Below, piece after piece: positions 10,573 to 20,758 of a stretch of 30,486 bases of DNA (position 1 is its first letter; the number at the start of each line of letters is the position of its first letter). The stretch is from the NCBI GenBank assembly GCA_019677205.1, contig JAAMXY010001173.1, forward strand, positions 1-30,486, written 5' to 3'. Made by a program: the position numbers and the translations under genes. The stretch is from Pinguiococcus pyrenoidosus (taxonomy: Eukaryota; Sar; Pinguiophyceae; Pinguiochrysidales; Pinguiochrysidaceae). Below the pieces are notes generated by a model that was given only the letters and a program-made list of their open reading frames with translations, did not search any database and was not told the origin of the DNA.

Positions 10573-12259
10573 TCACGCCGCAGCGCTTACTTGGATAATC
10601 GACTTGACGCTTTCCGGCGTTCCTGATGCGGTACATGGAAGAACCTGGTCATCGCGAGCCTCCTCAGAAGCATCCAGCTCGGTTCGCGTGTACACACCTT
10701 TCGCGGCAAACTCGAAAGCCGGCACGCTCTCATCGAAGTCGAAACGATGCGTTATAAGAGGCTTGAGGTCAATTGCCCCGGAGGCAATGAGATTGACGCA
10801 GCGCGGATACACGTGCGCGTAGCGAAAACACGTCTCGATCCGAATCTCCTTCACCTGAAAAGCGGTCGCGGGGCTCAGATGCGACTGCCGCGATCCTGCC
10901 GACTGAGCTTCTGTACCTGCGCCTTCACTATATCAATTGGGTACTCTCGCGGATGACCCACGTGTACCACGGTCCCCCCTGGAGCGCAGTAGTCGAAGAC
11001 GCTTGCCGCCGCCGTTCCATTCCCGCTGCATTCGAAGACCTTGTCTACGCCCCAGCCGTTCGTCTTCCTCTGGATCACCTTCACCAGATCGGTTTGCTCA
11101 ACGTTGACGCCTGAGCTCGCAGGAGGGGTCAGCACCCTTTCTGCAGTCGAGCGAAGTGCGCACGACGAGACTTCGCTGTACCCGTGATGGCGCCAAGATC
11201 CTCCGCGAGGCTCAGCTTGGGATCTTGGACGTCCGCGACGACCACCTCTGCGCAGCCGGACGCCAGAGCGGAGAGGGCGGTGACCATGCCGATGGGTCCA
11301 GCGCCTAGGACCTATCACGATGTAGCATGGTCGAGGATGAGCGCAAGCCGAGCGTGGCCTGGCGCGTCGACCTCACCAGCGCAATATCACCGGGCTTGCA
11401 AGCGGCCTTGACGCAAGCATGCATGCCGACTGCCAGCGGCTCGACGAGGGCGGCCTCGTCCAACGAGACGTGGTCCGGCACCTTGAAGGTATATGCAGCC
11501 GGGTGGACCACGCTCGGGCGCAAGCAGCCGTGGAAGGGTGGCGTCGCCCAGAAGCGAATACTGGGATCGACGTTGTACATGCCCAAGTGCGTCGCCTTGC
11601 CGGGCTGTTCAGGGATCCCCGGTTCCTTTTTTTTGGTTTCATTCCCCGTTGAGCGAAAGCAGCTCTCAGCCTCTTGAGTGCTTCAAGCTCTCTTTGCAGC
11701 AGGCAAAATTCGTTGCTCACCATGCAGACTCGATCGCCGACGCCCAAGTCCGTCACCTTCTCGCCGACTTCGGAGATCACCCCAGACGCCTCGTGTCCCA
11801 GGATCATCGGCGCGGTGACGACGAAGTCCCCGATGCGCCCGCTCTTGTAGTACGCCACATCCGAGCCTGGAAGGCCGGCGAAGTGAGCGTCTTTCGCGAG
11901 AATCGTTGAGAAATTCCCCGGAGGGGGGGGAGAACTTACCACAAATGCCGACTCGGCTGATGTCTATTCGCACATCCTGCGGCCCTGAAGTCCCGGTGAA
12001 GAAGGTGTTACCGACAGCGCGTCTTGAGAAAGCACTCCCAGTACAATTCTCAGCTCCGCAAAGCATAGGTGTGGAGAGAGGCAATGGAAAACGCTCCCAA
12101 AACCGAGCAAAAGGCTAAAGGCTCCGCACCTAAAGGCTCGTGCACTTCTATGTCCCGCAGGCGCAGGTCTTTGGGCCTTTCCAGCACCACCGCAGAGGTC
12201 AGGTCGCTCAAGTACCGCGTGACGCGAGAGCAAGGCGAGAGGCGAGCGGCAGCACGCAT
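10573..12259 (-). CDS. Zinc-dependent medium-chain dehydrogenase, polyol/xylitol dehydrogenase (D-xylulose reductase) type
   Basis: Seven exons (12130-12259, 11940-11984, 11721-11866, 11377-11625, 11182-11311, 10917-11110, 10573-10854) give 391 residues. The family oxidises polyols such as xylitol or sorbitol to ketoses with NAD+. Catalytic zinc ligands are visible at C58 (VGICGSD), H83 and E84 (ILGHEASG). The Rossmann motif VLGAGPIG is at 191-198, and D217 after the second strand fits NAD rather than NADP. EPGIP is followed by [11 protein letters not shown], so the usual four-cysteine structural zinc loop is missing. [11 protein letters not shown] and [17 protein letters not shown] recall proteobacterial xylitol dehydrogenases. 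The N-terminus ([20 protein letters not shown]) is basic and hydroxylated, so a mitochondrial presequence is possible. The acceptor at 11626 follows a run of A rather than pyrimidines. The final donor-like GTAAGC just before the stop leaves a further exon possible. Exact substrate unknown. Confidence 0.85.
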
Positions 12260-12715
12260 GCTGCCCGATCTCTCCAGCGTCGAGAGGATCAGCACATACA
12301 TGGATCTTTTGCAGGAGCGAAACTGTACGTGTAATTGTCCTATTGCATTGGCGAATAACGGCATGAGAGCGTTGTTCAACTGGAGGATTCGCTCGAACGC
12401 CACAAAAGGTCGATGCGACTCGGCTAAAGGAGCAACGGTGGTGATGATGAGGATGGTGTCACTGAAGGAGCAAGCCGAGGACGCTTTTTGCGGTGCGAGA
12501 CGGTTTATCCTCGACGAAATGCGTGCGGAGCGGGAGCTTTCTCCTTTCGCCTTCGCGCTTCGATTGTCTACACTGCACCTAACACGCCAAGCACGCAACG
12601 ACCGCTACTGTGCACTTCCTCTCCTAATCGCTTGAAAGCTCTAAAGCTTTGCGTCCAAAGTTCCGAACGTCGTCCCACAAGAGCTACTCCGAAGGGTGTG
12701 TCGCCTGCCGACGGA
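12260..12715. other. Intergenic region between P450 stop and dehydrogenase start
   Basis: Both neighbours are on the minus strand, so these 456 nt should hold the P450 3' UTR and the dehydrogenase promoter. The frames here overlap one another on both strands and none resembles a protein family. No clear TATA box or repeat was seen. Confidence 0.5.
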
Positions 12716-14701
12716 CTACTCGCGGGGAGTAAATGTGACGAGGATCGGCCGACTGGGCTGGAGCGCCATTCGAAAAGTGGCCTTGATGTCGTTGTCATCT
12801 GGCGTATCCAGCCGAAACTTCTTCAAGACCGTCGACACGAGAATGAGACTATCCAGAATAGCGAGATCCCTGTGGCGAAGGAGCCGAAGGTCAGCCAGGC
12901 CTGCTGGGACTGTAGTCCGAACCCGAAGCCCAAGCTGAATCCGCTTTTGAATCCTGCGCCCGCTCGCCTTGTCTCGTACCTGCCGGGACAGATCCGCATT
13001 CCCTGGCCAAACGGCGTCATCTGCTCGGGTAGCGGGATGAGGCTGCCATCCTCTGCGATCCACCGGCGGCCGTTGAACTTTTCAGGATCTGGACCAGCCA
13101 GGTCGCCCGCATTCTTGATGTTGAACCAGCGGAACGGCCAAGTCAGGCAGTACTCCTTTGGCTGTATCGTCTGTCGGACGATTCATGGGTTGCAAGCTTG
13201 TGAGGTGGAGAACGAAGCGTATCGACAGTAGTCACCCAAACGCATGTTCGCACCTTGCCGGCGATCTCGATGGGCTCTTGGTGATTCTCCAGCCAGAAGA
13301 AACCCACGGGGCCTTTCAGGCGAAGCGTCTGGGGACAGTCAACGCGACCGCCACTTAGCGAGGGCTCTCATCCACCAGCGTGTCCACCGTGCCCGTCGCC
13401 TACCTCTTGCAAAATGGACCGCAGAAGCGTGAACTGGGCAATGACTCCTTGAAAGGTAGATTCGTCGGTCACGGTCGCCGCCATTGCCTCCTGGTATGCC
13501 GCCTCCTGAAGCTCCTTGTCTCTCGCCAGATAGTGCATGAGATAGGCGGACGCCGTGGCCGTGGTCTCCGACCCGGCAACGAAGAAGGTCAGTAGGTTTC
13601 CGACAAGCCTCTCGTCGCTGATGCCTTGCTCCTTGTTCGCCTCTGCCCAGGGTCCGGGGAATGAGAAGGCGGGTTCGTGCGTCCGAAAGCGGCGCGATTG
13701 GCGTCAGCTGCACGCACCTAGAAACTTCTCCAGCGCGGTGCCCTTTGTACCCTTCTCCCTCGCTTCGGTGATCGCCTTGTGCACCAGCTTGTGCAGCAGA
13801 GCCCGGCTCTTTTCGTAGCCGTCGAGGTAGGGCCCGATGATGGGAATCTTGTAGTACGGAAACGGGCTGGTGAGGCGCTCGGACATGCACTGGAAGGCCA
13901 CTTTCAAAGCGTCCGCCTCGGGCGATCGCCTGCGCAGCGTGTCAAAATCTTGAGCATAGGCGATCAAGGCGATGATGTCCTCCGCCCATCGGTAGGTGTA
14001 CTCGAGAACCGGCAACGCCTTGCCGCCGCTGCCCTCGTCGGTCCAGAGCTGCATGAGCCGCTCCGTCACCAAGCGAATGGTGGGAACATACGTCTCCAAG
14101 TTCTTGTGCGAGAGGCTGGGCGCGACCATTTTCCGCTCGTAGCTCCACTGGTCGCCCTCCGCCGTAAAGAGGCCCGGGGCGATGAAGTCCACCACCTCAG
14201 TGACGATCGGAAAGCGACGGATCTTGCGCGGCCGCTTGGCCAGCACCGGCTTCAACTCTGCTCATTATCGAGACAGACAAATATAGACAGACACAGATAG
14301 ATAGATATGGAGAGAGAGAGAGCGCGCGCAAAGAAGAGAGTGTGAGAGATGAAAGAGAGCGCCCGAAACCCTTGAGGAAAAGAAGTATTCCGCCGCGATG
14401 GCACGATCTTCGCACCTTCCCATTTGCTGATGAGCAGGAACTTCTGGCCCATCACGCTAAACTCGCAGGTGCCATGCTTCTCAAGCCACTCCTCGAAGGT
14501 GTCGTTGAGGGCCGACACGCGCATGAGGTCGAACATGTGGCCCAGGATCGGCCAGCCTCCCGGAACTCGTGGGAACTTGGGCTTCTGGAAGAAACCGGTC
14601 AACCACAGCAGAGTGACGAAGCTGACCGCCACAAAGGCCACCACAGCGCCGATGGAAGGTGGCTGCATCGCTGGCGCGTCGGCGTCTGCTCCGGCGTCCA
14701 T
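12716..14701 (-). CDS. Cytochrome P450 monooxygenase, membrane-anchored
   Basis: Six exons (14416-14701, 13718-14257, 13404-13642, 13254-13328, 12980-13161, 12716-12869) give a complete 491-residue P450, the usual length. P450s insert one oxygen atom from O2 into a substrate. The N-terminal membrane anchor is at about 16-38 (SIGAVVAFVAVSFVTLLWLT). The proline-rich hinge includes FPRVPGGWPILGH. The I-helix oxygen-binding motif is AGSETT at 298-303. The K-helix ExxR is E355-T-L-R358, formed exactly across an intron. PDPEKFNGRRW around 404-414 is the PERF-like region. The heme loop FGQGMRICPG is at 431-440, with C438 as the ligand. Family and substrate cannot be assigned from the sequence. The anchor suggests ER or plastid-envelope location. 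The first intron is filled by microsatellite. The gene is divergent from PIG-O. Confidence 0.93.
14268..14364. repeat. Mixed microsatellite inside the first P450 intron
   Basis: On the plus strand, AGAC and GATA repeats are followed by (GA)n and (GC)n. Read on the minus strand this is TATC/TGTC/CT-rich DNA. It fills most of the 158-nt intron (14258-14415) and ends close to the acceptor, so it probably supplies the pyrimidine tract. Confidence 0.9.
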
Positions 14702-14987
14702 AGTGCCCCAAGCGTCTCTCGGCAAAGACAGAGGGGCGAAAGATCGCTCCCGGTTTGTGGGTGGACAGCGCGACACCGCCGGACCAGCGTGGCGCGACAC
14801 GGCTCCCGCGGGGGTTCTCGCGCCAGAAAATTTGAATCCGGGCGCGACGCATGGCGTCCCGAAGATGTGCTCTGCCTGATCGGCGTCGCTGTGCATTGGC
14901 GCGTCAAGCGCGGTGTTGATTTGGGCAGCGACGCCATCGTCGTGGCGTTTGCATCCCCACGAAAAGTGCTCCCAGGTCGGGCAAGGA

Positions 14988-14998
14988 AGAGAGGAGTG

Positions 14999-15033
<35 letters not shown>
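14988..15033. repeat. (GA)n microsatellite
   Basis: A nearly pure GA run with one AA interruption lies about 75 nt before the PIG-O start. GA/CT tracts near starts often belong to eukaryotic promoters, but function here is only inferred. Confidence 0.9.
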
Positions 15034-15068
15034 CGAAAGACAAGGCGGCATGGAGTTGTGGCGCTCCT

Positions 15069-15075
15069 TATAAAA
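15069..15075 (+). promoter_or_regulatory. Possible TATA box of PIG-O
   Basis: TATAAAA ends 31 nt before the chosen PIG-O ATG at 15107. At normal TATA-to-start spacing the transcript would have a 5' leader of only a few nucleotides. That is short but known in compact protist genomes. Confidence 0.4.
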
Positions 15076-15106
15076 TCTTCGATCTGGCGACGTGGTTTGC
15101 ACAGAT

Positions 15107-17947
15107 ATGGAGGAAAAGGCAGCTATACCTCGAATGTGTGCAGCGGACACACCGAGGAGCGTGGCCAGACCTCCGTGGTGGACAGTCTTCGTCCTGCTAG
15201 CGGGCCTGGCGATCTTTGTCCGTGGGTTCTTCCTCACGAGAGTGGAGCTCGCGGAGCATTCTTCATGCGACCTGCAGCAATTGATTGAGCTATCTGTCCT
15301 GGATGCAGCGCCGAAGCTGCGAGAGGAGCTGCGAGACCGAGCGAAGAGGACTTGCTGGGCGGAGCCTACGTATGAGAGGATCGTCATGATCATCATCGAT
15401 GCGCTGCGCTTCGACTTCGCTTGTGCGGACGACGAGGACGCAGTCCCCGAGTACTATCATGGCAAGCTACCTGTGATACGAGAGCTGCTGGAAGGATTTC
15501 CGACCGCGTCGCACCTCTTCCGCTTTGTGGCCGATCCGCCGACGACGACGATGCAGCGCTTGAAAGGGCTGACCACCGGCGGCTTGCCCACCTTCGTCGA
15601 CTTTCGAAAGAACTTTCACTCCTCGGGAGTCGAGGAGGACAACATTCTCTCTCAGCTCCTGAAGTCCAACTCGACGGGCCTCGTCAAAGAGTACGGAGTG
15701 CTAATGGGAGATGACACGTGGACCGCCCTCTATCCAGAAAGCTTCGAAAGGGCCTACCCGTATCCGTCCTTCAACTCCAGGGACCTTCATACGGTGGACA
15801 ACGGGGTATTGGCACACCTTTTTGACGAAATGGAGAGGAAGTGCGAGCCCGCTGTCGAGGCCGCGAGCGCCCCGAGGCAAGGAAGCTGCCGGCTGCTGGT
15901 GGCGCATTTCCTTGGTGTCGACCACGTTGGACACACGCACGGCCCGCGATCAAGGCAGATGGCGGACAAGCTTCAGGAAATGGATGGTGTGCTGCGGCAA
16001 GTTTTTGCGGCTGCAAGACAGGACGACTTGGTGCTGGTCTTCGGGGATCACGGCATGACCGAGGATGGCAACCACGGCGGGGCTTCTGAAGATGAGACGG
16101 TGGCGGCCCTCTTTGCCCACAGTCCGAGGGGACTTGTTCGAAGCGAGGGCCGGGCGAATCCATCCCCGACACCGATCCTTGAGTGGCACAAAGACATCGG
16201 CCTCGTCCAGTCGCAAGAAGCTCGAAAGTCCGCGCCATGTGGTTCGCACCGGCCGGTGGCACAGGTGGATTTGGTTCCGACGCTTTCACTGCTGTTCGGC
16301 AAGCCGATTCCTTTCAGCTCCATGGGGGGTCTCATCCCGGAGCTCTTTGTGCATCCGGCGCCGCCTGCGACCAACTCGGCACAAGTTGCTTCTCAGTTGT
16401 CGTCCGCGCTGCTGCTCAACTGCCTCCAGGTCTGGAACTACCTTAAGGAGTATGGAAACGCAGCCGGTCGCACCTTCCCGGCTGAAACCATGCGGCAGCT
16501 CTCAGCGAGACTAGCGAACGCTGTCAGGCGCCACGAAGCCGTCTTCCAACCCAGCGTGAAAGACGGCGAAGGCGTCGAGAAGCGCTTTCGCCGCATGGCA
16601 AGCGTTTGCATGGAGTATCGATTGTTTCTCGACGAAGCTCTTGCTCTTGGCCAGGCAGCCTGGACGCAATTCGACGACGGCTTCATGATCGGTGGAATCG
16701 CTCTGCTGATTGCTGCTACCGCCGTCCTCTTCATCTTCGCGCTGCGAAACGGACGCGGCGGACCGAAGCTCCCCGCGATTCCATTGGGCCTTGTTGGTTT
16801 GTGGTACGCCTCTGCATTCAGCAACTCTTACATCGTCGAGGAAAAAGAGGTGTCATTTGCAGTTGTTCAAATTCTTACCGCTGGTATAGCTCTACGTCGA
16901 GCGATGCGTTTCTGCAAAGCTGGGAAGCGGTTCCGCGCTGCCCATTGCGTTCTGTGCGGCGCGCTTGTCCTGCTGTGTCATCGCGGTGCTCTGATCGATC
17001 GCGAGCATGGCCGGGATCCCGGAGAATTTTTCCACTTCGTGAGGACTCCCCTGACCTGCCTTGTGCTTGTTGGCGTTTACATGTGCGACGCGAGTCTGGC
17101 GCGACAGTCGGCGAGGGAGCTGAGTCTGGGGGCGCTTCTCGGGTGTCTTTACTGGGTATATGAAGGGTCACACGAGAGGCATCCTCCTCCTCCTCTTCCT
17201 CCTCCTCCTCCTCCTCCTGCCGGGCAGGCCGAGGTGCTGCACGAGACGTTGCATCTTTTCCTTCCCAGGTTCATTGTCATGGTGTACCTCGGAAGTGCGA
17301 TGTCGTCGCTGTGGCGTAGGCGCTCCAGTTCGGGAGCAGCAAGTTTTCGCCATCTCAACTCTTCGGCTCACAGCTTGCTGGGCCTGGCAGCGTTCTCCCA
17401 GGGGCCGAATGGGATGATGACGCTGGCCCTCTTCAGCGTTGCTAAAGCGATAGCAGGGACGTGCCTTTTCTGCGCAAGCGAGGACCCGCCGTTCGTCACG
17501 GCGCTTCTTGCTTTTGCAACGGGACGCTTCTACTTCTTCGCAAGCGGCCATGAAAGCCAGTTCAGCTCGCTCCAGTACGACGTGGCCTTCATTGGAACTG
17601 ATACCTTCTCCGCGCCATCCGCTGCCTTCATGCTTGCGCTGAACACGCTAGCCTATGATTTGTCGTGTCTGCTGTTCCTTGTTGCAGCATATGCTGAGGA
17701 GGCCACCTCCCGTGAAGACGCCTTCTCGAGATGGAAGTCGCAGTCTTCTACGCTTTCAGTTTGGCACGTGGTGTTCGTCGGCTACGCGCTGCACGCGGGC
17801 AGAATCACGGCAGCAACAGTATGCGCGGCGGTACAGAGGCGTCACCTGATGGTGTGGGCCGTCTTTGCACCCAAGTTTATCTTCGATGGCGTGCTGTTTG
17901 CGGCCTCATCGATTGCGCTTCTTGCGATCGGTGCCCGTTCGGGTTAA
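15107..17947 (+). CDS. PIGO: GPI ethanolamine phosphate transferase 3 (PIG-O/Gpi13)
   Basis: PIG-O adds phosphoethanolamine to the third mannose of the GPI anchor in the ER, the group that later links to protein. The intronless frame gives 946 residues, near the family's usual length. A membrane segment at about 25-45 (PWWTVFVLLAGLAIFVRGFF) is followed by a lumenal alkaline-phosphatase-superfamily domain. Metal and nucleophile motifs are visible: IIIDALRFDF (D98), DPPTTTMQRLKGLTTGGLPT with the catalytic threonine near 145, MGDDTW near 203, HFLGVDHVGHTHGP near 267-280 and FGDHGM near 313. The C-terminal half has several hydrophobic spans (IGGIALLIAATAVLFIFAL and later ones), as expected. A proline run (PPPPLPPPPPPPA), coded by a CCT repeat, interrupts it. 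The ATG at 15107 was chosen because the upstream in-frame codon at 15092 is GTG. MQRLKGLTTG and DNGVLAHLFDEM separate PIG-O from PIG-N and PIG-G. Confidence 0.93.
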   Translation: MEEKAAIPRMCAADTPRSVARPPWWTVFVLLAGLAIFVRGFFLTRVELAEHSSCDLQQLIELSVLDAAPKLREELRDRAKRTCWAEPTYERIVMIIIDALRFDFACADDEDAVPEYYHGKLPVIRELLEGFPTASHLFRFVADPPTTTMQRLKGLTTGGLPTFVDFRKNFHSSGVEEDNILSQLLKSNSTGLVKEYGVLMGDDTWTALYPESFERAYPYPSFNSRDLHTVDNGVLAHLFDEMERKCEPAVEAASAPRQGSCRLLVAHFLGVDHVGHTHGPRSRQMADKLQEMDGVLRQVFAAARQDDLVLVFGDHGMTEDGNHGGASEDETVAALFAHSPRGLVRSEGRANPSPTPILEWHKDIGLVQSQEARKSAPCGSHRPVAQVDLVPTLSLLFGKPIPFSSMGGLIPELFVHPAPPATNSAQVASQLSSALLLNCLQVWNYLKEYGNAAGRTFPAETMRQLSARLANAVRRHEAVFQPSVKDGEGVEKRFRRMASVCMEYRLFLDEALALGQAAWTQFDDGFMIGGIALLIAATAVLFIFALRNGRGGPKLPAIPLGLVGLWYASAFSNSYIVEEKEVSFAVVQILTAGIALRRAMRFCKAGKRFRAAHCVLCGALVLLCHRGALIDREHGRDPGEFFHFVRTPLTCLVLVGVYMCDASLARQSARELSLGALLGCLYWVYEGSHERHPPPPLPPPPPPPAGQAEVLHETLHLFLPRFIVMVYLGSAMSSLWRRRSSSGAASFRHLNSSAHSLLGLAAFSQGPNGMMTLALFSVAKAIAGTCLFCASEDPPFVTALLAFATGRFYFFASGHESQFSSLQYDVAFIGTDTFSAPSAAFMLALNTLAYDLSCLLFLVAAYAEEATSREDAFSRWKSQSSTLSVWHVVFVGYALHAGRITAATVCAAVQRRHLMVWAVFAPKFIFDGVLFAASSIALLAIGARSG
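17179..17219 (+). repeat. (CCT)n trinucleotide repeat coding for polyproline
   Basis: A CCT run with one CTT interruption encodes the proline tract in a loop between C-terminal membrane segments of PIG-O. It lies in frame and is probably length-variable. Confidence 0.85.
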
Positions 17948-18171
17948 TCAGTGCAAGGTCCAAAGAGAGCGTGAGAAAAGAGAGACAAAGTGCCGCAAGG
18001 AAGAAAGACTGCAACCTCAATACGAAGCGGTTTCTGGAGCGCATGTGCTCTCCCCTGGTGTTGCACATCCTATCCTCCCTTGCTTCCCTTCACATTCCTT
18101 TCCACAGCCTGCACGCTTCGGCTTACCCTACGCTTAGGACACCAGCGGCATCCTGCAGACGTAAACGCCAA

Positions 18172-20028
18172 CTATCGCGAGCCATTGGATCGGGCCGGTC
18201 TTAAGCCACTGCCATGCTCATCAGGCACGCGCGCGTCCGCGGCGGCTTTCCTCCTTTGGATCGGGCTCCTTCCGCTGCCGTTTCTTGAAGTATGGGCATC
18301 ACGAGGACGAGAGCTGCTGCCGCCACGGTCGTCACCATTCTCCCCGCGGCTGGGGCTTGCTGCCCTTCTTCTCTCTCGAGAATCGTGGCGTCGGGGATGG
18401 CCGGCGTGAGAGTGGCGTGATCGCTCTGGATCCTCGTCGGAATCTCGTGTCTTGGATGCCTCTCGAGGAGATGTCATGTCGAACCTGCTGCGGCGGCGCA
18501 TGTCCTGCCTTGGACGTGGTGATCGACTATCCCTGGGTGCATCCCAGTCTCTGCGCTGAGATCTTGCATCGCCACGTGAGCGGGGCGATGGCGACCTCCG
18601 GCTTCGGTACTCGCCCGCGTCGTCCCGTCGGGAAAAGCGCGATTCCTCCCGGTGTCGTGGAGAGGGATGCCTGTCCCGCCTTGGGACGTCCCAATCGTCC
18701 CTCCGTCGCTTCCATGAGTCCTGCCCTGGGCGTGGAGAGGGCGACCTGTTATTCCCTTTCGCGCCAGCCCTTTCGTCCCCCCGGTGATGCCTGCCATCGT
18801 GCTTGTAGAGCGGGGATGGCGACCTGCTGCCCTTCGAGCGGAACCTATCGCCTCGTCGACTGGACCGATGCTCCTTGCGACTTCTGGGCGAAAGCGATCT
18901 GTCCCGCGGTGATGGGGATCGATCGTTTCCGCCTCGGCGCGGTGCGTCGCGTCGGGAGTAGCTGGGCTCCTTGCGACTGCCCGACGTTCTCCTGTCCCTG
19001 GTACTGCTGCGCGAATCATCGCGTGGACGGTTCCTGCTCGGACGTGCTTTACTGTGAGCGTCTCGCTCGTCGTAGTCGCCCGTCCTCCGACGTTCCTCTG
19101 CCCGAGCATCCGGAGCGGCGCGCGCTCCGTTTCCTTCCATGGGGTTTGACGAGTGGCTGCGATCTCGGTTGTCTCGCCCGTTCTGCGCGGCCGCGGCATT
19201 CCACTGTCCTTGCGTGCTGGAGCTCGGCGCGCCGTCCCCTCGGGAGTTGGCCGTGGCTTCGCGAGGGATTTCCTCCACCTCGACGCCCCACCATTGCGGA
19301 TCCCGCTCGGAGCGAAGCTCGTCCATCAAAACTCCGACTCGAAAGCGGTACTTGCCAAGAATTCTCTGGTCAAACGCATCACATGGCCGAATGCCCCCGG
19401 GCTTGTTCGCGAAGTAGGATCCCAGGACAATCTTGCTTCCATGCCGCGCCCCCAGGAGGTTTCCCAACCTCAGTCCCCCATCCTCCGCCGCGACCTCCAC
19501 ACCCGCGGGCCCCTGCGCCTCCAAAGCTCGGGAGTCTCTCCGTTTGCTCTTGCCTCGCTCTCGGCTTCGCCAGCTGCCGGCCGCCGGCCCCGGAAAGCAG
19601 TAGAACTTGTCTCCGAGGAGCGCTCGGCAGTCCCTGAGCAGCGGATGCGCCTTCACGCGCGCCGCGATGTCCCCGTGCCACTCGGCAAAGCTCTTGCGGA
19701 CCTCTCCTCTCCCCCGCGGCGGCGCTGCTGGCGCCACGGCCCCCAGAGACGTAGAGTGCTCGCCCTGGCCGCTGCGGTCGGGTGCGTGCTGGCTCAGAAG
19801 ACCATCCGACGGCCTCGGAGGCGACTCGACGTTTGGACTCCCGCGGCCCTTCGCGGCTTCCTCGCTCTCCGTCCGCGGCCGCTTGAGTCCGGGTCTGCCG
19901 CTGTCGGCCTGCGCATGCGCCACGGCGTTCCGCGCGGCTGCAAAACTGCGCTTGGGCCGCCGTTGCAGATCCAGAGCGCCGTCCGCCAACTTCGCCCGGT
20001 CCGCGGCCGCAGCGGCCGGAGCTTGCAT
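18172..20028 (-). CDS. Arginine/serine-rich (RS domain) protein, likely RNA-processing factor
   Basis: One open frame of 618 residues. The N-terminal 270 residues are partly ordered: KSFAEWHGDIAARVKAHPLL, GDKFYCFPGP, LGSYFANKPGGIRPCDAFDQ and LMDELRSERDPQWWGVEVEE look like a small folded module. From about residue 300 the protein is an RS domain, with repeats such as RSPSPR, SLSPRSRKEH and RHPSPRHREE rich in Arg, Ser, Asp and Pro. RS domains are phosphorylated and act in splicing, export or mRNA 3'-end processing in the nucleus. I see no RNP1/RNP2 motif, so a classical RRM-type SR factor is not supported. The start at 20028 is an ATG followed by an Ala-rich stretch. It converges on PIG-O (224 nt between stops) and is divergent from psb27. 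Confidence 0.8.
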   Translation of the reverse strand: MQAPAAAAADRAKLADGALDLQRRPKRSFAAARNAVAHAQADSGRPGLKRPRTESEEAAKGRGSPNVESPPRPSDGLLSQHAPDRSGQGEHSTSLGAVAPAAPPRGRGEVRKSFAEWHGDIAARVKAHPLLRDCRALLGDKFYCFPGPAAGSWRSRERGKSKRRDSRALEAQGPAGVEVAAEDGGLRLGNLLGARHGSKIVLGSYFANKPGGIRPCDAFDQRILGKYRFRVGVLMDELRSERDPQWWGVEVEEIPREATANSRGDGAPSSSTQGQWNAAAAQNGRDNRDRSHSSNPMEGNGARAAPDARAEERRRTGDYDERDAHSKARPSRNRPRDDSRSSTRDRRTSGSRKEPSYSRRDAPRRGGNDRSPSPRDRSLSPRSRKEHRSSRRGDRFRSKGSRSPSPLYKHDGRHHRGDERAGAKGNNRSPSPRPGQDSWKRRRDDWDVPRRDRHPSPRHREESRFSRRDDAGEYRSRRSPSPRSRGDARSQRRDWDAPRDSRSPRPRQDMRRRSRFDMTSPREASKTRDSDEDPERSRHSHAGHPRRHDSRERRRAASPSRGENGDDRGGSSSRPRDAHTSRNGSGRSPIQRRKAAADARVPDEHGSGLRPARSNGSR

Positions 20029-20758
20029 GGCTCCAGCGCAGCGCGGAGCGTGGGCTTCGCCGCTCTGCTTCTGCCAGCTGGTACCTGTAGCACAATCACT
20101 CTCTAGTACCGTGCGAGTCCCGCGTGACGCACTGGACGGAGCGCGCGCTTGTGGCGCTCAAATCCCTCTGCAATCGGATCCTTTTCGAAATGGGTTGGTG
20201 CTGCGACGCCCCAACATGAGAAAGACACCGATCGATCGAGATCAACGTCGAATTTCTGCATTCTAAAGCACGAACTATCGATACCGTTCGAAGGGGTGCT
20301 CGAATCTCGAAATCCAAACGAAGCCTGTTCGCCCGTTCTTTGCGTTGCTTGAACATCGGAGCGGCTACCAAGAGCCCATTGGCCGGCGCGGCGCGGCCAC
20401 CGCAGAGAGCAAATGCTTGCCGACTCGACAACCGAAGCTTCCACGGCCCACCTTGTTTACGGCGAATAAGCCACGCGGGCCGAAAGATCGCAGCTTTGAC
20501 GTAGCGAGCGTTTGGCGGCGCAAACGCCTTCGCTTGTGAGATTCAGCCCATCAGGTGCGTTGTTTCTTCCTCCAATCCCTCCGCATCGTATGCAGCGAGT
20601 GGACGGCAGCTTTGGCCGGCGTCCGAGCGCGGGAAGATGGAGTTCGCCGCGCGTCCTGATCGACGCACTTCAACGCGCCACGAGCTCTCTCTTCTGAATC
20701 TCCTTCCGGAGCCCAGCTCTCACCGCTTTTCTGTGGCGCAGATAGCTTTGTGGTCAAT
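20029..20758. promoter_or_regulatory. Divergent region between the RS protein and psb27
   Basis: These 730 nt must hold both promoters and leaders. Short frames of about 110 codons run across 20096-20444 on the minus strand but resemble no family. GATCGATCGAGATC-type sequence lies near 20230. I see no TATA box near the psb27 start. Confidence 0.45.

Larger units (their letters stand above)
14702..15106. promoter_or_regulatory. Divergent region between P450 and PIG-O
   Basis: These 405 nt between two opposed start codons probably hold both promoters. They contain a GA microsatellite near 14988-15033 and a TATAAAA sequence at 15069-15075. Frames from both strands enter the region but show no family similarity. 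Confidence 0.55.

Noticed and set aside
18285-19637. 450-codon plus-strand frame opposite the RS protein
   Set aside because: It mirrors the RS-repeat codons and is Cys/Pro/Arg-rich low complexity.
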